DNA of 64,000 bases from Limnomonas spitsbergensis (GCA_037349105.1 JAYJMM010000123.1:6014001-6078000), one strand, 5' to 3'. Shown: positions 21,001-31,399, counted from the stretch's first letter. The notes: a model not told the origin generated them from the letters alone. Translations and numbers: made by a program.

Positions 21001-23487
21001 GGGGTTAGAGGGCCCCTCTAAGAGGGGGCGTGCCCAGGGGCTAGAGGGGGCGTGTACGGGGATTCAGGGGGCATTCACGGGTAAGTGCTTGGGTTCAGGG
21101 TCAGGTGCAAGGGGTAAGGAATTAGGGCCTGCTTGCTCCATGGTCAGCTCTAGCAACCGCAGTCGATCCATGCCCACATATGCAAGTTTGTGCTGATGCT
21201 GTGTTCCTAATGTTTCATATTCCCTAAGTGTGCCTGCTGCTGCTGCTGCTACTGCTGCGCCTGCTGCTGTTGATGGGTTTCAAATATTTCACATTCCCTT
21301 CCCTAAGTGCGCCTGCTCCTGATGATGATGATGATGATGATGCCCCTGCTGCTGCAGCTGCTGCTGCGCCTGCTGCTGCTGCTGCTGATGATGATGATGA
21401 TGATAATGATGCACCTGCTACTGTTGATGCTGCTGCTGCGCCTGCTGCTGTTGATACTGCTGCTGATGCTGCACCTGCTGCTGTTGCTGCTGTTGCTGTT
21501 GCTGCTGCGCCTGCGCCTGCTGCTGTTGATACTGCTGCTGATGCTGCACCTGCTGCTGTTGCTGCTGCTGCTGTCAATGCTGATGCTGTTGCTGTTGCTG
21601 CTGCTGATGCTGCTGATGCTGCAGCTGCTGATGCTGCTGATGCTGGGCCTGTTGCTGCGTCTGCTGCTGTTGATACTGCTGCGCCTGCTGCTGCTGATGC
21701 TGCACCTGCTGCTGTTGCTGCTGCTGCTGCGCCTGCGCCTGCTGCTGTTGATACTGCTGTTGCTGCTGCTGCTGCTGTTAATGCTGCTGCTGTTGCTCTT
21801 GCTGCTGCTGCTGCTGATGCTGCTGCTGTTGATGCTGCTGCTGTTGATGCTGCTGATGCTGGGCCTGTTGCTGCTGCTGCTGATGCTGACGTGTTACAAA
21901 TGTGTCATATCCCTCACCCACGTGTGTGCGTACTGCTGCAGTGCTGCTGTGATGTAAGGTTGAAGGGCCCAAGGCCTGGGGATACCCCAAAAGGCGGATC
22001 CCGCGTAATGGCGGCCAATTTGCGCATTTTAGATTTAGTATACCGTAGCTTTAATTGGCCTTCCCTACCAAAACACCTTTTTAGGGGGGGGGCTTCCATC
22101 AGGCTTAAATGATTTGTTTGTCATATGCTTCCCTCAGGGCAGAAATATGATAAAAAAAACCTCGCGATTTTCGAATGGGCAAGTAGCGTTGACGGCAAAC
22201 ATTACCGTAGTGCCTTTATTGCATCCCCAATACCGTATCCCCTACACAAAATTACTTATGAGGGAAGGCCATTCGAATCTTTTGTACCCACATGTACACC
22301 AGCTGGGTGGTGGTCAGCTCCTCAAATTCTTCCGTCCCGTCAAACAGCCGCCCATTGATCATCTGGTCCTCGCTGAAGCGCCCCGCCGCGCAGAGCTCCT
22401 CGCAAAGCTCCTTGAACTTGCGCAGGCCGCGCAGGGAGATGCCCTTGTGCGCGACTGTGGGGAGGGAGGGGCCCTGATGCGACAGGAGGAGAAAGGGGGG
22501 GGGGATTCAGAGCTCAGTCTCAACTCTTGTGCATGATCATGGGAAAGGAGGGGCCCTAACGTGAAAGGAGCGGAGGGAAACGCCAAAGAGTCCGATCTCA
22601 ACCTTCGTGCGCGACCACAGGAAAGATTTGGCCCTGACGTGACAGAAAGGTGTGGGGGGGGGGAGGGGGGGAGGCCGGGCAGATCAGAGGCAGCTACAGG
22701 AGGCGAGGCAGGGCTCATGTCCTCGCACAGCTCCTTGACCTTGCACAAACATGGGCTACATAACGCAAGGCGGTATGCCCGCTACCTCCTGCCCCCACCC
22801 TCACCCTCTAGCCTTCTTCCCTCCACCCTCACAGGCCACCAGCCTGTCCACTTGCTAAAGATCTCCGCAATATCCGTCTCCTCGTCCTCCTTTTCAGCAG
22901 ATTTTTCCTGTCAGGGAACTTTTCTCGGGCGCGACCGTGACTAGCTACAACTCGGCTCCAACTTAGCTACAAGTTAGCTACAAGTTAGCTGTAAGTTAGC
23001 TACATCATAGCGTCCAGCTTAAAGAGCCTAGTACAACAGGCCATCTGCTTTGTAAACCCTAAACCCTTAACCGACCGTGGGCCGATCCAGGTTTGGTCCA
23101 AGCCGGCCCAGGGGCGACTGACCGGGTTTGGGGTGTAGGGTTCAGAGTTAACTCGGCCCAGTGGCAAATGACGGGTATAGGGTTTGGGGTTTAGGGTTTA
23201 GTCGGCGAGGTGGCGACTGACCGGGGTAGCCGTTGATTTTTTTTAATATTCTGGAATTCATTCAAATATCCGCTCTGGTGGGGGGGGAAGTGTGAAAGTG
23301 TGAAAAGCCCCCGCGAAGCTGGCCTGGTGCTCTCACTAAGGTTATAAGCCTTGATCCCCCAACGCTTGACGCAACGCACCCGCATGGCTCCGAAGCCCTC
23401 CTTGTTGTCCCTCCGAACCAGGTCGAGACCGAGCAAGTCATCCGGGTGGCCGATGGCACCATCGATGGCGGAGGCGCCACAGCCCAT
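1..23487 (-). CDS. TIR-like + NACHT STAND protein, 15 exons, 3' end beyond window
   Basis: Predicted signalling NTPase of the STAND/NACHT class. Exons in transcript order: 23376-23487, 22292-22454, 20644-20851, 15451-15513, 12005-12133, 10168-10271, 9393-9468, 8600-8770, 7857-7972, 5279-5405, 3824-3969, 2499-3207, 1534-1647, 981-1123, 1-138 (open). All have GT donors and AG acceptors and phases close, giving about 839 residues; the exon-1 donor is the only uncertain one. Residues 1-6 are MGCGAS, fitting N-myristoylation (Gly2, Ser6) plus palmitoylation (Cys3). A TIR-like domain follows: FVSHAW near 123-128, WIDCIAINQ at 153-161, WCLYE at 205-209. The NACHT part has GTRWKF and HEWL before the P-loop GAGTGKS (about 327-333), then HFLKHND, Walker B-like MVDALDEAD (about 428-435) and SSRP (about 476-479). 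Exon 12 carries a Gly/Ser/Ala-rich insertion. The last exons read EPLSHSMLQ, LPGWGCLFY and HKSLSDWL, as in NACHT proteins that continue into repeat domains. Ligand and repeat type lie outside the window. An innate-immune or cell-death role is inferred. Confidence 0.85.
3530..4560 (-). repeat. Decayed copies of both edges of exon 3824-3969
   Basis: On the donor side, 3530-3575 and 3655-3705 repeat the CTGATATTGTCAGGCAGCTTTGC region. On the acceptor side, 4045-4105, 4170-4225, 4365-4405 and 4475-4530 repeat the CTGCTCAATCGGGTCGGCTTC region. They are separated by GGTTCAGGG-type telomere-like runs and show the NACHT Walker B exon copied outward into both flanking introns. Confidence 0.8.
5159..5217. 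repeat. Perfect 23-base hairpin
   Basis: GCCACTAGTTTGTGGTTGTG at 5159 begins a 23-base arm (5159-5181) exactly complementary to 5195-5217, with a 13-base loop. It lies about 60 bases 3' of the NACHT-gene exon 5279-5405, within the intron. One arm resembles dispersed repeat family A. Confidence 0.9.
6156..7295 (+). mobile_element. DNA transposon with TIRs, copy 1 (internally shortened)
   Basis: The left end reads CGAGGGGGGCAAAGACA; the reverse complement of the right end reads CGAGGGGGGGGCAAAACA, a terminal inverted repeat. The element is flanked by ACCCCAC at 6149-6155 and 7296-7302, a 7-base (possibly worn 8-base) target duplication. It lies in the NACHT-gene intron between the exons at 7857 and 5405, with its ORF antisense to the host gene. 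The ORF 6415-6948 (177 codons) contains CGRCGKVLKSADPANVGRH followed by NGREC, a C-x2-C-x14-H-x5-C pattern like a BED zinc finger. It is about 300 bases shorter than copy 2. No transposase catalytic core is seen, so it is non-autonomous. A BED-like finger with an 8-base duplication suggests hAT or KDZ affinity; inference. Confidence 0.75.
7990..8510. repeat. Decayed acceptor copies and CATG-rich repeats
   Basis: Segments at 8040-8080 and 8265-8300 repeat the acceptor of exon 7857-7972 (GATGACCTGCATGTGCA). The remainder is GCATGGCATATGCATGG-type sequence. It fills the NACHT-gene intron between the P-loop exon and the next exon. Confidence 0.7.
9000..10160. repeat. Telomere-like tracts and exon-edge copies
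   Basis: Runs of GGTTCAGGG, AACCCTAAACC and AACCCTGAACC with, at 9610-10160, several fragments resembling the donor end of exon 10168-10271 (GAGGATCATCC variants; one at 9975-10015 still reads ADSRMTLGTMKS in the minus frame). The true exon 9393-9468 lies inside this stretch. Confidence 0.65.
10741..11810 (-). repeat. Exon-derived minisatellite, 123-base unit x7 plus two longer copies
   Basis: Seven units of 122-123 bases (starts near 10741, 10864, 10987, 11109, 11232, 11355, 11478). On the minus strand each ends CTGCACATGCAG|GTATGAG, the donor edge of the exon at 12005-12133. Two longer copies at 11664-11730 and 11742-11806 keep about 17 codons of that exon (DYSLHYHGPEGLHMQ). C-rich filler lies between. 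Confidence 0.9.
12168..12270 (+). mobile_element. SINE-like element head, opposite orientation
   Basis: Contains CGGCCACGTGGGGCTGGTAG, GGAATGACTAGGCTC and CAGCTACCATGCACAGCCTG, which match the reverse complement of 37760-37850 with few changes. It is inside the NACHT-gene intron just 5' of the exon at 12133 and antisense to that gene. Confidence 0.5.
12600..13010. repeat. 40-base minisatellite with telomere-like core, ~10 copies
   Basis: Unit GAGACACATCCATGCCTTAT followed by CCCGTTTAGGGTTTAGGGTT. It contains the plant-type telomere motif TTTAGGG and lies in the NACHT-gene intron 5' of the exon at 12133. Confidence 0.9.
13494..14935 (+). mobile_element. DNA transposon with TIRs, copy 2 (longer, broken ORF)
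   Basis: Same family as the element at 6156. Ends are CGAGGGGGGGGCAAAAACA on the left and, reverse-complemented, CGAGGGGGGCAGAAATTA on the right. It is flanked by a perfect 8-base duplication GAGGAAAG (13486-13493 and 14936-14943). It sits in the NACHT-gene intron between the exons at 15451 and 12133. Compared with copy 1 it has an extra segment (about 14005-14320) that encodes, with a frame change, a Cys/His-rich stretch (RCGKKFKISAMRLHVARHIL, then CGFCG and CGDQDSGMC). The start equivalent to copy 1 (13759) meets a TAG 31 codons in; an open frame resumes at 13876-14589. Copy 2 keeps more of the ancestral protein, copy 1 the intact N-terminus. Confidence 0.8.
15560..16210 (-). repeat. ~101-base minisatellite from the acceptor side of exon 15451-15513
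   Basis: About six units containing ACACGGCTGGCAGTGGAGAG and TCAGAATTCAGGTAAAAGAA. The sequence resembles the real acceptor region of the adjacent exon (GCTGCGGGCCGTGGTGGGGA, 15513-15540), so it probably arose from it. Degenerate donor-side copies of the same exon lie at 15145-15185, 15290-15330 and, more weakly, 13395-13440. Confidence 0.75.
16529..20640 (-). repeat. Exon-derived minisatellite, 31 copies of 126-138 bases
   Basis: Each unit carries, on the minus strand, the last ~50 coding bases of the NACHT-gene exon 20644-20851 with its GT donor, followed by a C-rich/G-rich intron piece. Unit starts (at GATAGCTAT) fall near 16529, 16657, 16785 and so on to 20512; the real exon is the 32nd at 20650. 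Copies near the exon keep its sequence (TGCAATCAATCCAAACGCGC), while the distal nine or ten carry a shared internal deletion and read TTCATAATCCACGCC/GTC. Confidence 0.95.
21220..21890. repeat. CTG/GATG-rich trinucleotide tract
   Basis: About 670 bases of imperfect CTG, ATG and TTG triplets. Both strands are open for hundreds of codons (poly-Ala, poly-Leu or poly-Gln/Ser), so the long ORFs here are a by-product. It lies in the NACHT-gene intron between the exons at 22292 and 20851. Confidence 0.9.
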
Positions 23488-23519
23488 TTCTCCTGCAGAG
23501 TTGAGACGCGGTTATTGAT

Positions 23520-23590
23520 TGCAGTTGAAAAAAAGCTTCTGGTGGAGGCGCCACAGCCCATTTCTCCTGCAAATGGAGACGGGGTCATGG
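23520..23590 (-). repeat. Duplicate of the NACHT-gene start region
   Basis: GGAGGCGCCACAGCCCATTT followed by CTCCTGC and a trailing GATTGCAGTT repeats 23468-23525. It gives a second upstream ATG (23559-23561) that also encodes MGCGAS, in a frame that does not continue into the rest of exon 1. Confidence 0.8.
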
Positions 23591-24129
23591 ATTGCAGTTA
23601 AATTGCAGTTTAAATGCAGCTGAAACCAACATGTTTTCTACACACGGTCATTATACAGTCAATGTGCAAGTTGGGCATACAGTTGAAAGACATTTAAGAT
23701 GCACTTAACATCAGGATGTTTTTTTAATGGTTCTTGGTTACGTGCCGTTGCCAAAGGGGTGCAGTTACCAAGCAATTAAAACAGGGAAACCAATGTTTAG
23801 TCGCGCGATAACGAAATCAATTAGGATCGAGACAATTTCGGCGCCTGTGGTGATACAGGGTTTAGGGCTCCCAGCCACCGCATACCTTTCGTCACTAAAA
23901 ATTGTAATGGCCCACACACAGCCTCAGCACGTGCTGTACTGCTGACGTAACCCTCTCAAACCTGCGGGAAACATCCACCCTCCTTTCCAGCAATGATGCT
24001 GACTAATCAACCGCAGCCCCCATGCGATTTCCTACGACGGACAGGAGACTGCAGTGGACCACCGTTGTTCCTTACATTTTCACCAACGCTGTTCCCACCG
24101 ATCTTCAGCCCCTGATCTTAAGCAAGAAT

Positions 24130-27100
24130 TCATGGGCTGAAATGTTGCTGATATGCTGCTGAAGACAGATTCAGCAAGGGTCCAACAGGGCACTGCCCCG
24201 CTGCGCAGGGGAAAGGTAGTTGGGGGTCCAACAGGGCACTACCCTGCTGTGCAGGGGAAATTGGCTCTGTGATGGCCGCCCAGATGCCCCCAAAGTTGGG
24301 GCATGGCGCGCGTAAACAGTAGTGCTGCCTTTGCTGCATCATAAAAGGTCCCTGGCCATGCGAGGCTGCAATTTTGTTTCATTGCGGTCGTGAGGTGCGC
24401 ATGCCAGTACAGCCCGAGACGAGTTTTGATTTACAGTGCATGCATGGCCTGCCTACCTTTCTCGCAGCCTGGGCATGCATTCCAATTTTAGATGCGTACA
24501 TGCATGCATGTCGCCCGAGCATGCCTGCCATTCTGAACATGCATGCATGGTACCTGAGCTAGTAAGCTATTCTGAGCTTGCATGCATGTTCATGCCGAGC
24601 ATGCATGCCAACCCGAGCCTGCATGCAATTCATGCAAACTCAGCATGCAACGATGAATGCCTCCATGAATTGGCATGGCATGGCAAGGCATGGCATAGCA
24701 TGGCATGTCAAGGCGTAGCATGGGAATGGCATGACATTGCATTGCATGGTGTGGCATGGCATAGCGTGGTATACTGGTATGGTATGGTACAGTCTGGTGT
24801 GGTACGGTACGGTACGGCAGGGCAGAGTAGGAAATTGCATGGCGTGCAGCCGTGCAGTGGTGTGGCATCGCATGGCATGGTGAATCCTGTATCCCCGGCT
24901 GGAAGGTACATAGACACAGACTGCCATGCTTGCATATTCTGCCAGCTCACCACAAACAAGATGTATAGTGACATCAGACTCGGGTCTCAAACCATACATG
25001 CCCCCCCACACACAACGACTGCGCATGGGATCAGAAATCCACAGACACAACAGGCACGCGTCGCATCAAGCATGGCGGCACACAGTCGCGCATGCCGCAT
25101 CAGACGAGGAAATACCAGACATGTGTCTGCAGACCACATATATAGCGCATCACGTGCTTGGCAGCTGGGTGCTCCTGCTGTTCTTAAGCTATGTATGCTC
25201 TGCATGTGAATGACTGCACAACCAGCATGCTAAAATAGCCAGACTGGAATTGCTTTGAGGAGCTTGCGCACATTGGCTTGTGAACTCGGCATTCCTACCC
25301 GCAAGTCTCAGGTCATTCGGGCGTCGCTGATGGAGGTTGCCAGGGTGAGGCTGGCAGGGCACGGCGCAGTTGCCTCCGTTGACGCTGGATCTGAGCTGCT
25401 TCGAATGCGGGGGCGACGCAGAAAGAAGGAGCTTCAGATTAGCAGTCCACCCTGGCTTCCTTTCTGCCCATTAAGCGGAGTTATTAAGCTGAAGAGCAGT
25501 CCGATGCCCGGCAGGGATAACTAGCCGATGCTGCCAGGCCCGAGAGACGGCCTGGATGTATGATAAACGCTATGCAGGGAATTTCTGGCGTTACGCAAGA
25601 CAATGGCAATGTTTGGAGTTATGACGGGGCTCCCTTGACACGAGACGACAACGAGTCGAGACAACACGTGTTGCAGGCAACTTGGTAGTTCCTGTTGCTG
25701 CCAGTGTGTTAGAGCACTTGCTGTTGCCAGTACTGAGTTGCTTTCGGGAGAGGCGCGACAAAGAAGATATGTCGCCTCTAGGGTAGTCCAACTATACAAG
25801 TGCTGTCGACCCACTCTGCCACTCTTCTGTACTGCCAGTAGAGTTGGCCAGAAATCGCCCCACCCCCATGCCCACCCGCACCCGTCCCACGCACCATTTC
25901 ATTCCACCCGACCCCCGTCAACCCCGTTCCACCGCGGCTCACACTGATAAGAACAAGGACCTAGGACATCCTTACTTTTTGCCAGTTATTACATTGTTTC
26001 TGTGTCTAACGGGCGTATTCTAAATGTTCCAATTTAAGATCGCCCTACCTTTCAGTCGTGTCTGACACTTAACACTGATACATATAAGTATCCTTTCATA
26101 ACATGATACAATCAAGGACCTTGCACGGCTGCAACAGCGGAAAAGGTTGCCGAGCGGTTGTATGTCTGGAAACCAGCAAAACATTATCGCATCGTCCGAT
26201 TGAATCAATCAAGTTTATATATCGATTACATCACAACCGAGAGCAGCTGGCTACGATAGCGGCAGCATCCCCGTCAGTGGGAGCAGAGACAAGCAAGCCA
26301 AAAGCCTGGGATAGGCCTTTGTTGGAAGACAGCGCCTTTCCTCTCATGAACAAGCGCATTCTTGTCACAGGTCAGAGCAAGGTAGATGGTGCATGGGCCA
26401 CACGTGCATGGCACACATGCACGGCACATGGTGCATGGCGCATCAGCCACATATGCATGGCGCATGACACATCAGCCACATGTGCATGGCGCATCACGCA
26501 CGGCACATGGTGCATGGCGCATCATCCACATGTGCATGGCGTATGACGCATCGGCCACGTGTGCATGGTGCATGACGCATCAGCCACAAGTGCATGGCAC
26601 TTAACGCACGGCGCATTTTGCATGGCGCATCAGCCACACGTGCATGGCATATGACGCATTGGCCACACGTGCATGGCGCAACGGCCGCACGTGCATGACG
26701 CATGGGGTGTCGGCGGCACATGTATGGTGCATGGCGTGTCAAACCCAGTTCTCGACCATGATTGCTACATTTGACCTTTTGGCTAAAATTTCACGGAGCA
26801 CGAAAGGAACCCGTGTCCAGCTATGGCTGCATGGTAATTTTGTCCCCACAAGGCCAGGCAGCGTAGTGACATGTCTGCATGCCTGAGATGCTGCATTTCA
26901 TTGCAAGGTATAGTCCTTACACCACAACCTACTTCCACGCTTGAAAAAACTGTTAGCTCTCTGGAGACAAAGAATGACATTGGTGACTGCCCTTGTTGCT
27001 GCGGGCCTGTGGGTGCAGTCACAAAATAGTGTTGCTGCTAATGCGGCTGAGTTGCATACGAGCTACGTGCTCTGAGATGCATGCAGTTGCCCTGATGCCG

Positions 27101-27370
27101 CTGAAACTTAACCCTAAACCCTAAACCACTGAAGCTGAAGTAAAAGCTGAAACTAAATCTCACCAAAACCTCTGTTTGAGCTGGGTGTACCTGCAACTGC
27201 AGCCTTGCCTCAGGGCTTCACTGGAGTGCCATCACGCTATCACATTATCACACATGTATGACACTCTATCACATTATCACACATTAGCTCCACTCTAGCG
27301 ACAGACCGTTGCACCTAACAATGCACATGAAGCTGATCGCCGAACAGTACAAACATAATGTACTACCTCT
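24130..27370. other. Intergenic or 5' region with CATG repeats; no firm gene
   Basis: Between the divergent NACHT and uroporphyrinogen-III synthase genes. 24175-24265 is a short tandem (GGTCCAACAGGGCACTGCCC) that recurs at 51290-51420. 24430-24890 is GCATGCATG then GGCATGGCATG simple repeat. 26390-26740 has about fifteen ~22-base units of GCATGGCGCATCAGCCACA type. A piece at 25258-25350 reads LACELGIPTRKSQVIRASLM then MEVAR before an AGG|GTGAGG donor and might be an exon, but nothing joins to it. 27110-27125 has CCCTAAACCCTAAACC. Confidence 0.6.
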
Positions 27371-27374
27371 TTAG

Positions 27375-30300
27375 CTCCAAGGCAGTACGCTCAGAAGCTG
27401 TGTTCTAAACTCACGGCTGCTGGTGCCCGCACCATCTGGCTGCCCGGGGTCAAGATCACACAACTGAGCGAAGAAGAGGATCTGGAGCGGGTGAGTATCG
27501 ATTGAAGCATGGTGTCAGTGCATGGTGTCAGTGCATGGTGTCAGTGCATGGTGTCGGCGCATGGTGTCAGTGCATGGTGTCAGTGCATGGTATCAGTGCA
27601 TGGTGTCAGTGCATGGTGTCAGTGCATGATATCAGTGCATGGTGTCAGTGCATGGTGTCAGTGCATGGGGCTAGTGCATGGGGTCAGTGCATGGGGCCAG
27701 CGCATGGTGTCAGTGCATGGGGTCAGTGCATGGGGCCAGCGCATGGTGTCAGTGCATGGGCTCAGTGCATGGGGTCAGTGCATGGGGCCAGTGCATGGGG
27801 TCAGTGCATGGTGTCGGTGCATGGTGGCAGTGCATGGTGTCGTTGCAGGGGGGCAGCGCATGGTGTCAGTGCATGGGGGCAGTGCATGGTGTCAGTGCAT
27901 GGGTTCAGTGCATGGTGTCAGTGCATGGTGTCAATGCTGCATGGCGCCAGACTGCCAGTGCATAGTGTCATTGCATGGTGCTAGTGCATGGTGCCAGACT
28001 GTCAATGCATGGTGTCAGTGCATGGTGCCGGTGTATGGTGCGGAGCATGGTGGCAGTGCATGGTGACATGGTATGTTGGTGGGCCTGGCGACATGCTTCA
28101 GATGTTGTGGATTGTTTGTTGGGTTAAGATGTGACAGGTGTGTTGTTTCGACTGTGTCCCTTTCTCCAACAGCTAGATGAGGGATTACGGCCACTGCTGT
28201 CGGGCGCAAAGCCGCATTACAACTTCATCGCGTTTACGTCCAAGAATGGCATCTACGCAGTCATGCAGCGACTTGCGATCCTAGCTGGAGGTTTGTGGGA
28301 AGGGAGCTGTGGGTGTCAAGTCCAACCCTGGAAATGTGAAAGGATACCCCACTTTCTAGATTTCCCTCCTTTCTCTCTCTTTCTTTTCTGGAAAAATGTA
28401 AACGGTGTCTTCGAACATCCCCACTGCTGTGAAGCCCACCGCATAGCACCGGTGAGGACGCGGCCTGGGCCCATGCCGCAATGTTTCCTTCCCCTTCACG
28501 ACCCTGTGGGGAATAGTTTTTTGTATAATCCCACTGCCAGCATCCTGAGTTCCTGACACAGTTTTCAAAGTGTATGTCCTCTGCAAATCCTCTTCAAGCT
28601 TGTCCCTGCGCCCCGTCCGAACCCAAAACCCTAAACCCAAAACCCTAAGCAACCCTGACCTTGACTCTGACCCTGACTCTGACCCTGGCCCTAACTCTAA
28701 ACCTAACCCTGCCATCGCTGCCCCAAGCATGCCGCACCCGATGCCACCCCATGCCACTGCCCCTTGACCAGGCATGCCCCAAGCCATTGCAGCCCTGAAA
28801 GGGAGCGGCGCTGCTCTGTGTGCCCTTGGAGCAGATGGGCAGGTCCTCATTGATCTAGGGCTGAAAGTCCACATCTCTCCTGCAGAGGTGGGCCCTGGGG
28901 GAGTAACAAGTGTGGACGTATGGAATGATGAGTGACATGGGGGGCAGGCCCTTTATGATCTAGGGCTGACAGTCCACGTCCTCCCCGCAAAGGTGGGCCC
29001 TGGGGAGATTACAAGTGTGGACACATGGAATGATATGAGTGACACAGGTGGGCAGGCCTTCAGTGACTCAGGGCTGGGGTCCACGCCTGCATGCTCTTAC
29101 TTCCCAGAGAATGTAACAGCTTGTGTCGAAACTCCCGTAGGCCAGCACGCAAGGCCTGGTCCGTGAGATGGAAGCCTCTGGTGCTGCCATGGGGGCATCG
29201 GTACTCTGTCCAGTGCCACGGGTCACAGGTGAGGACATACCGGCGGCTACAGGCCACGCTGATACGTGCATTAGATTGATAGCTGTCATGGGAGCATGGG
29301 TACTCTGTCCAGTACCGCTGGTCGCAGGTGAGCAGATGCCGGCAACCACTGGCCACGCTGATGTGTGCATGGGGCTGCATGCAGAGCTGATTCCGGCCAA
29401 AGAGTGATAGCTGTCATGGTGGCAGATGTCCTCTGTCCAGTACCGCGGCTCATAGGTCAGTGGCTGTATGTCACCACAGGCCTAGCTGATACGCGCATGG
29501 GGCTGCATACACAGCGGATTCCTGCATTACAGCGATAGCTGTCGTGGCGGCAGATGTCCTCTTTCCAGTGCCATGGGTCACAGGTGAGGAGATGCTGGTA
29601 AGCACAGGCCAAGCTGATATGTGCATGGGGCTGATAGCTGCAAGGGGCTGCATGGGGATGATAGCTGCATGGGGCTGATAGTTGCATGTGACTGCATCTG
29701 ACTGCTAGTTGCATGGGGCTGCATGTGACTGATAGCTGCATGGGGCTATATGCGACTGATAGCTGCATGGTGATACACGTGACTGATAGCTGCATGGGGC
29801 TATATGCGGCTGCTAGCTGCATGGTGATGCACGTGACTGGTAGCTGCATGGGGCTATATGCGGCTGCTAGCTGCATGGTGATGCCCGTGACTGGTAGCTG
29901 CATGGCGCTATATGCGGCTGCTAGCTGCATGGTGATGCACGTGACTGATAGCTGCATGGGGCTATATGCGGCTGCTAGCTGCATGGTGATGCACGTGACT
30001 GATAGCTGCATGCGACTGGTAGCTACATGAAGCTGTATGCGACTGATAGCTGCATGAGGCTATATGCGGCCGCTAGCTGCATGGTGATGTACGTGACCGA
30101 TAGCTGCATGAGGCTACATCTTTCCTTGTGTTGTTCCACTGTCAGGCGGCCTGACTGAGCCTGCGGTGGTCCCCCGTTTCCTGGCCGCGCTGCTTGCTGC
30201 CGGGGCCGTGCCGTACCGCATGGAGGCGTACCTCACGACGCTAGGTTCGCCTCAGACTGAGTGTTTTGTGGAGGCGAGCTTGCTCAAGGCGGGGCATGTG

Positions 30301-31174
30301 CACGCGGTGGCCCTGAGCTCCACTGCTGAGGTGCGGGGGCTCTTAACGAATCCTGAAAGTGTCGATCGTTGTCCTGTCTTTCTTTCTATGGTAACGGCGT
30401 GTATGTGGCGTCGGCCCAGGCTGCGCTATTTCCTTAAATCTCAGGCCTCCCATGGGGCGAAGCTTTCTTTCTTACTTTCTTTGAAAGTGAATAGCTGCGG
30501 ACCCTGGCTTGCTGGCTTGCTGGCTTGCCCGGGCTTGTTGGCTGCGCTCACACTTGACATATTCTTTATTGTGCGGTATTTTGCTGACATCCCCTTGCCC
30601 CGCGTTTTTTGCGTACAGGCGCAAGGTCTGCTGCTGGCGGTGGGGGGCAGAGAGGTGTTCCAAGCAGCGGTTCTGGAGCACAAGGTCCTACTGGCAGCAC
30701 ATGGCCCTTACAGTGAGTCATCTAGTCCAATTACCTTATGTACCTTATCTCTACTGCATTGCCTTTCCCCACCCCTCTCCTCTCGGCCGTCCAAGGGAAA
30801 TCCTCTGCGCTTTTGAATTATGCAGTGACTGGACACTTCTACAGCATTCCCCCGCCCTTCCAATGCTCTAAATTTCTCCCATTTAGCCCATGTCCTCCTC
30901 CTTGGCTCCTCCTTGGCTCCGATCGTTTTTCCTGAAGTGTTTCCCCGGAACGGGTGCCTTCCTTAATCGATATCTCAGGGTGTATATACCCCATTTGTAC
31001 AATATCATTTATGCCTGTGTAGCTGCAGCTGGCGCATCAGAGGTGCTGGGCCTTTCAGTGGACTGTGTGTCCAAGAACTTCAAAACCTTTGATGGCCTGG
31101 TTTCGGCTCTGGAGCTTGCATTCACCGCACCTGGTACACGAGGCAACAACGCAGTGCCGCCAGGCCTGCTTTGA
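27375..31174 (+). CDS. HEMD: Uroporphyrinogen-III synthase, 7 exons (N-terminus missing)
   Basis: Cyclises hydroxymethylbilane to uroporphyrinogen III in haem and chlorophyll synthesis; plastid-located in algae and plants. Exons: 27375-27490, 28173-28290, 28772-28887, 29141-29228, 30146-30330, 30619-30712, 31023-31174 (stop TGA). All junctions are GT-AG with matching phases, giving about 287 residues. Family marks in order: PRQYAQKLC near the start, FTSKNG, CALGAD, STQGLV, VLCPVPRV, the AYLTTLG strand, ALSSTAE, AAHGPYTA, and a C-terminal KNFKTFDGLVSALE. The first exon here opens in phase 1, so at least one upstream exon (initiation and transit peptide) lies between the NACHT gene and 27375; I could not identify it. 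Introns hold minisatellites and decayed copies of the neighbouring exon ends. Similarity is judged by eye from conserved motifs, but many agree along the whole length. Confidence 0.87.
27495..28075. repeat. 13-base minisatellite (GCATGGTGTCAGT)n
   Basis: About 40 imperfect copies begin immediately after the donor of exon 27375-27490 and fill most of the first recognised intron of the uroporphyrinogen-III synthase gene. Confidence 0.95.
28930..29600 (+). repeat. Decayed donor-edge copies of two uroporphyrinogen-III synthase exons
   Basis: 28945-29000 and 29045-29095 repeat the end of exon 28772-28887 (GATCTAGGGCTGAAAGTCCA and following). 29285-29335, 29412-29460 and 29545-29590 repeat the end of exon 29141-29228 (TACTCTGTCCAGTGCCACGG and GTCACAGGTGAGG). 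Each copy still carries an AG|GT-like junction. Confidence 0.85.
29620..30120. repeat. ~54-base minisatellite (GATAGCTGCATGGGGCTATA)
   Basis: Alternating GATAGCTGCATGGGGCTATATG and GCTAGCTGCATGGTGATGCA half-units, in the intron before exon 30146-30330. Confidence 0.9.
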
Positions 31175-31399
31175 TAATACCGGTATCCTGTCAGAGTTCC
31201 GAACCCTCTATTCGTAGGTGCTTGTTCTTAGTGATCCTAGGTACAAACCGGTAAACGGTAAAGATGTGTTATATATGACGGAAGTTTTTAAGTTGGGCTT
31301 TGTATTTTGACGATTGCACCTTAGTTATGGTAGCGATTTGACACAGTTTATGGCGCATGGCCACTTTGCCATGTTACCGGTTACCATCATGGTCCAATG

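Noticed and set aside
21228..22112. 294-codon Ala-rich protein
   Set aside because: Imperfect CTG triplet tract open in several frames on both strands, inside an intron of the minus-strand NACHT gene.
24430..24900. CATG/GGCAT simple repeats as a regulatory array
   Set aside because: Low-complexity sequence typical of this window; no link to a promoter could be shown.
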